Shown: one piece after another, positions 63,989-64,000 of the stretch | How positions within the stretch are numbered: the stretch's first letter is position 1 | Layout: every line of letters starts with the position of its first letter | Assembly: GCF_016461785.1 (NCBI RefSeq) | Contig: NZ_JAEMUH010000016.1 | Span: forward strand, 55,084-119,083 | Origin: Marinomonas ostreistagni | Lineage (GTDB): Bacteria; Pseudomonadota; Gammaproteobacteria; Pseudomonadales; Marinomonadaceae | Direction: 5' to 3' | DNA: 64,000 nt | Made by a program: the position numbers and the translations under genes | Notes under the pieces: model-generated | What the model saw: only the letters and a program-made list of their open reading frames with translations | Told to the model about the DNA's origin: nothing | Databases searched by the model: none

Positions 63989-64000
63989 CTTTTCATTTAA

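Overview
The window reads as ordinary chromosome of a marine, flagellate-type gammaproteobacterium of the Oceanospirillales, most likely Marinomonas or a close relative. That placement is an inference from gene content: NAD-dependent formate dehydrogenase fdsGBAD, a BCCT osmolyte carrier, many c-di-GMP proteins, YaeQ, and the YqjD/YqjE-type membrane genes. I see no rRNA, tRNA, phage, insertion sequence or CRISPR array. The left edge cuts a LysE-type exporter gene.

Layout. 1-5.8 kb: LysE exporter (partial) with an AraC regulator, a large Cache-HAMP-GAF-HD-GYP protein and a DUF2252 protein. 5.9-7.8 kb: a Zur-box-controlled pair, a COG0523 zinc-type GTPase and a DUF1826 protein. 7.8-10.6 kb: Lrp regulator divergent from an EamA exporter plus aromatic/aspartate aminotransferase. 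10.7-19.4 kb: pntAB transhydrogenase divergent from formate dehydrogenase fdsG-fdsB-fdsA-fdsD, an arrangement that would couple formate oxidation (NADH) to NADPH supply. 19.6-22.5 kb: a DUF1272 zinc-ribbon-like protein, a BCCT carrier and a SpoIIAA-like protein. 22.6-29.3 kb (minus strand): one gene set encoding an AfuABC/FbpABC-type ABC importer, an inositol-monophosphatase-family enzyme, a Cys-dependent dual-specificity-type phosphatase and a LacI regulator. 29.4-32.6 kb: RhlE-type and RecQ-type helicases. 32.7-37.2 kb: 2OG oxygenase (TIGR02466), small membrane protein, diguanylate cyclase, TetR/HPP pair with two palindromic operators, and an LLM flavin oxidoreductase. 37.2-41.4 kb: Fur-box-controlled siderophore receptor with divergent AraC regulator and periplasmic esterase. 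41.5-46.6 kb: hybrid-type c-di-GMP signalling (GAF histidine kinase, REC-DUF3369-HD-GYP, 7TMR-DISM diguanylate cyclase). 46.7-50.3 kb: SnoaL-like, GNAT and nitrilase trio, YaeQ, and a YqjD/YqjE/YqjK-like operon. 50.4-57.9 kb: D-amino-acid dehydrogenase, PAS-GGDEF-EAL protein, DUF7282 secreted protein, 2OG amino-acid-hydroxylase-like enzyme, and an orphan amino-acid-type binding protein directly coupled to a membrane diguanylate cyclase. 57.9-61.2 kb: two tandem CSS-motif EAL phosphodiesterases. 61.3-64 kb: DUF2057 protein, a preQ1-I riboswitch with the YhhQ-type queuosine-precursor transporter, a TIGR03643 protein, a 52-residue YqaE/Pmp3 protein, and a gene-free end with a run of tiny hairpins and a strong terminator.

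The best candidates for something new are (1) the ABC importer/two-phosphatase/LacI gene set at 22.6-29.3 kb, which looks like uptake and cytoplasmic dephosphorylation of a phosphorylated sugar or cyclitol; (2) the binding-protein/diguanylate-cyclase pair at 55.2-57.9 kb, which looks like a solute-sensing c-di-GMP switch; and (3) the Zur-controlled DUF1826 protein, whose C-terminal half carries an H-x-D...H...R pattern like Fe(II)/2-oxoglutarate oxygenases. Eight proteins with GGDEF, EAL or HD-GYP domains lie in this one window.
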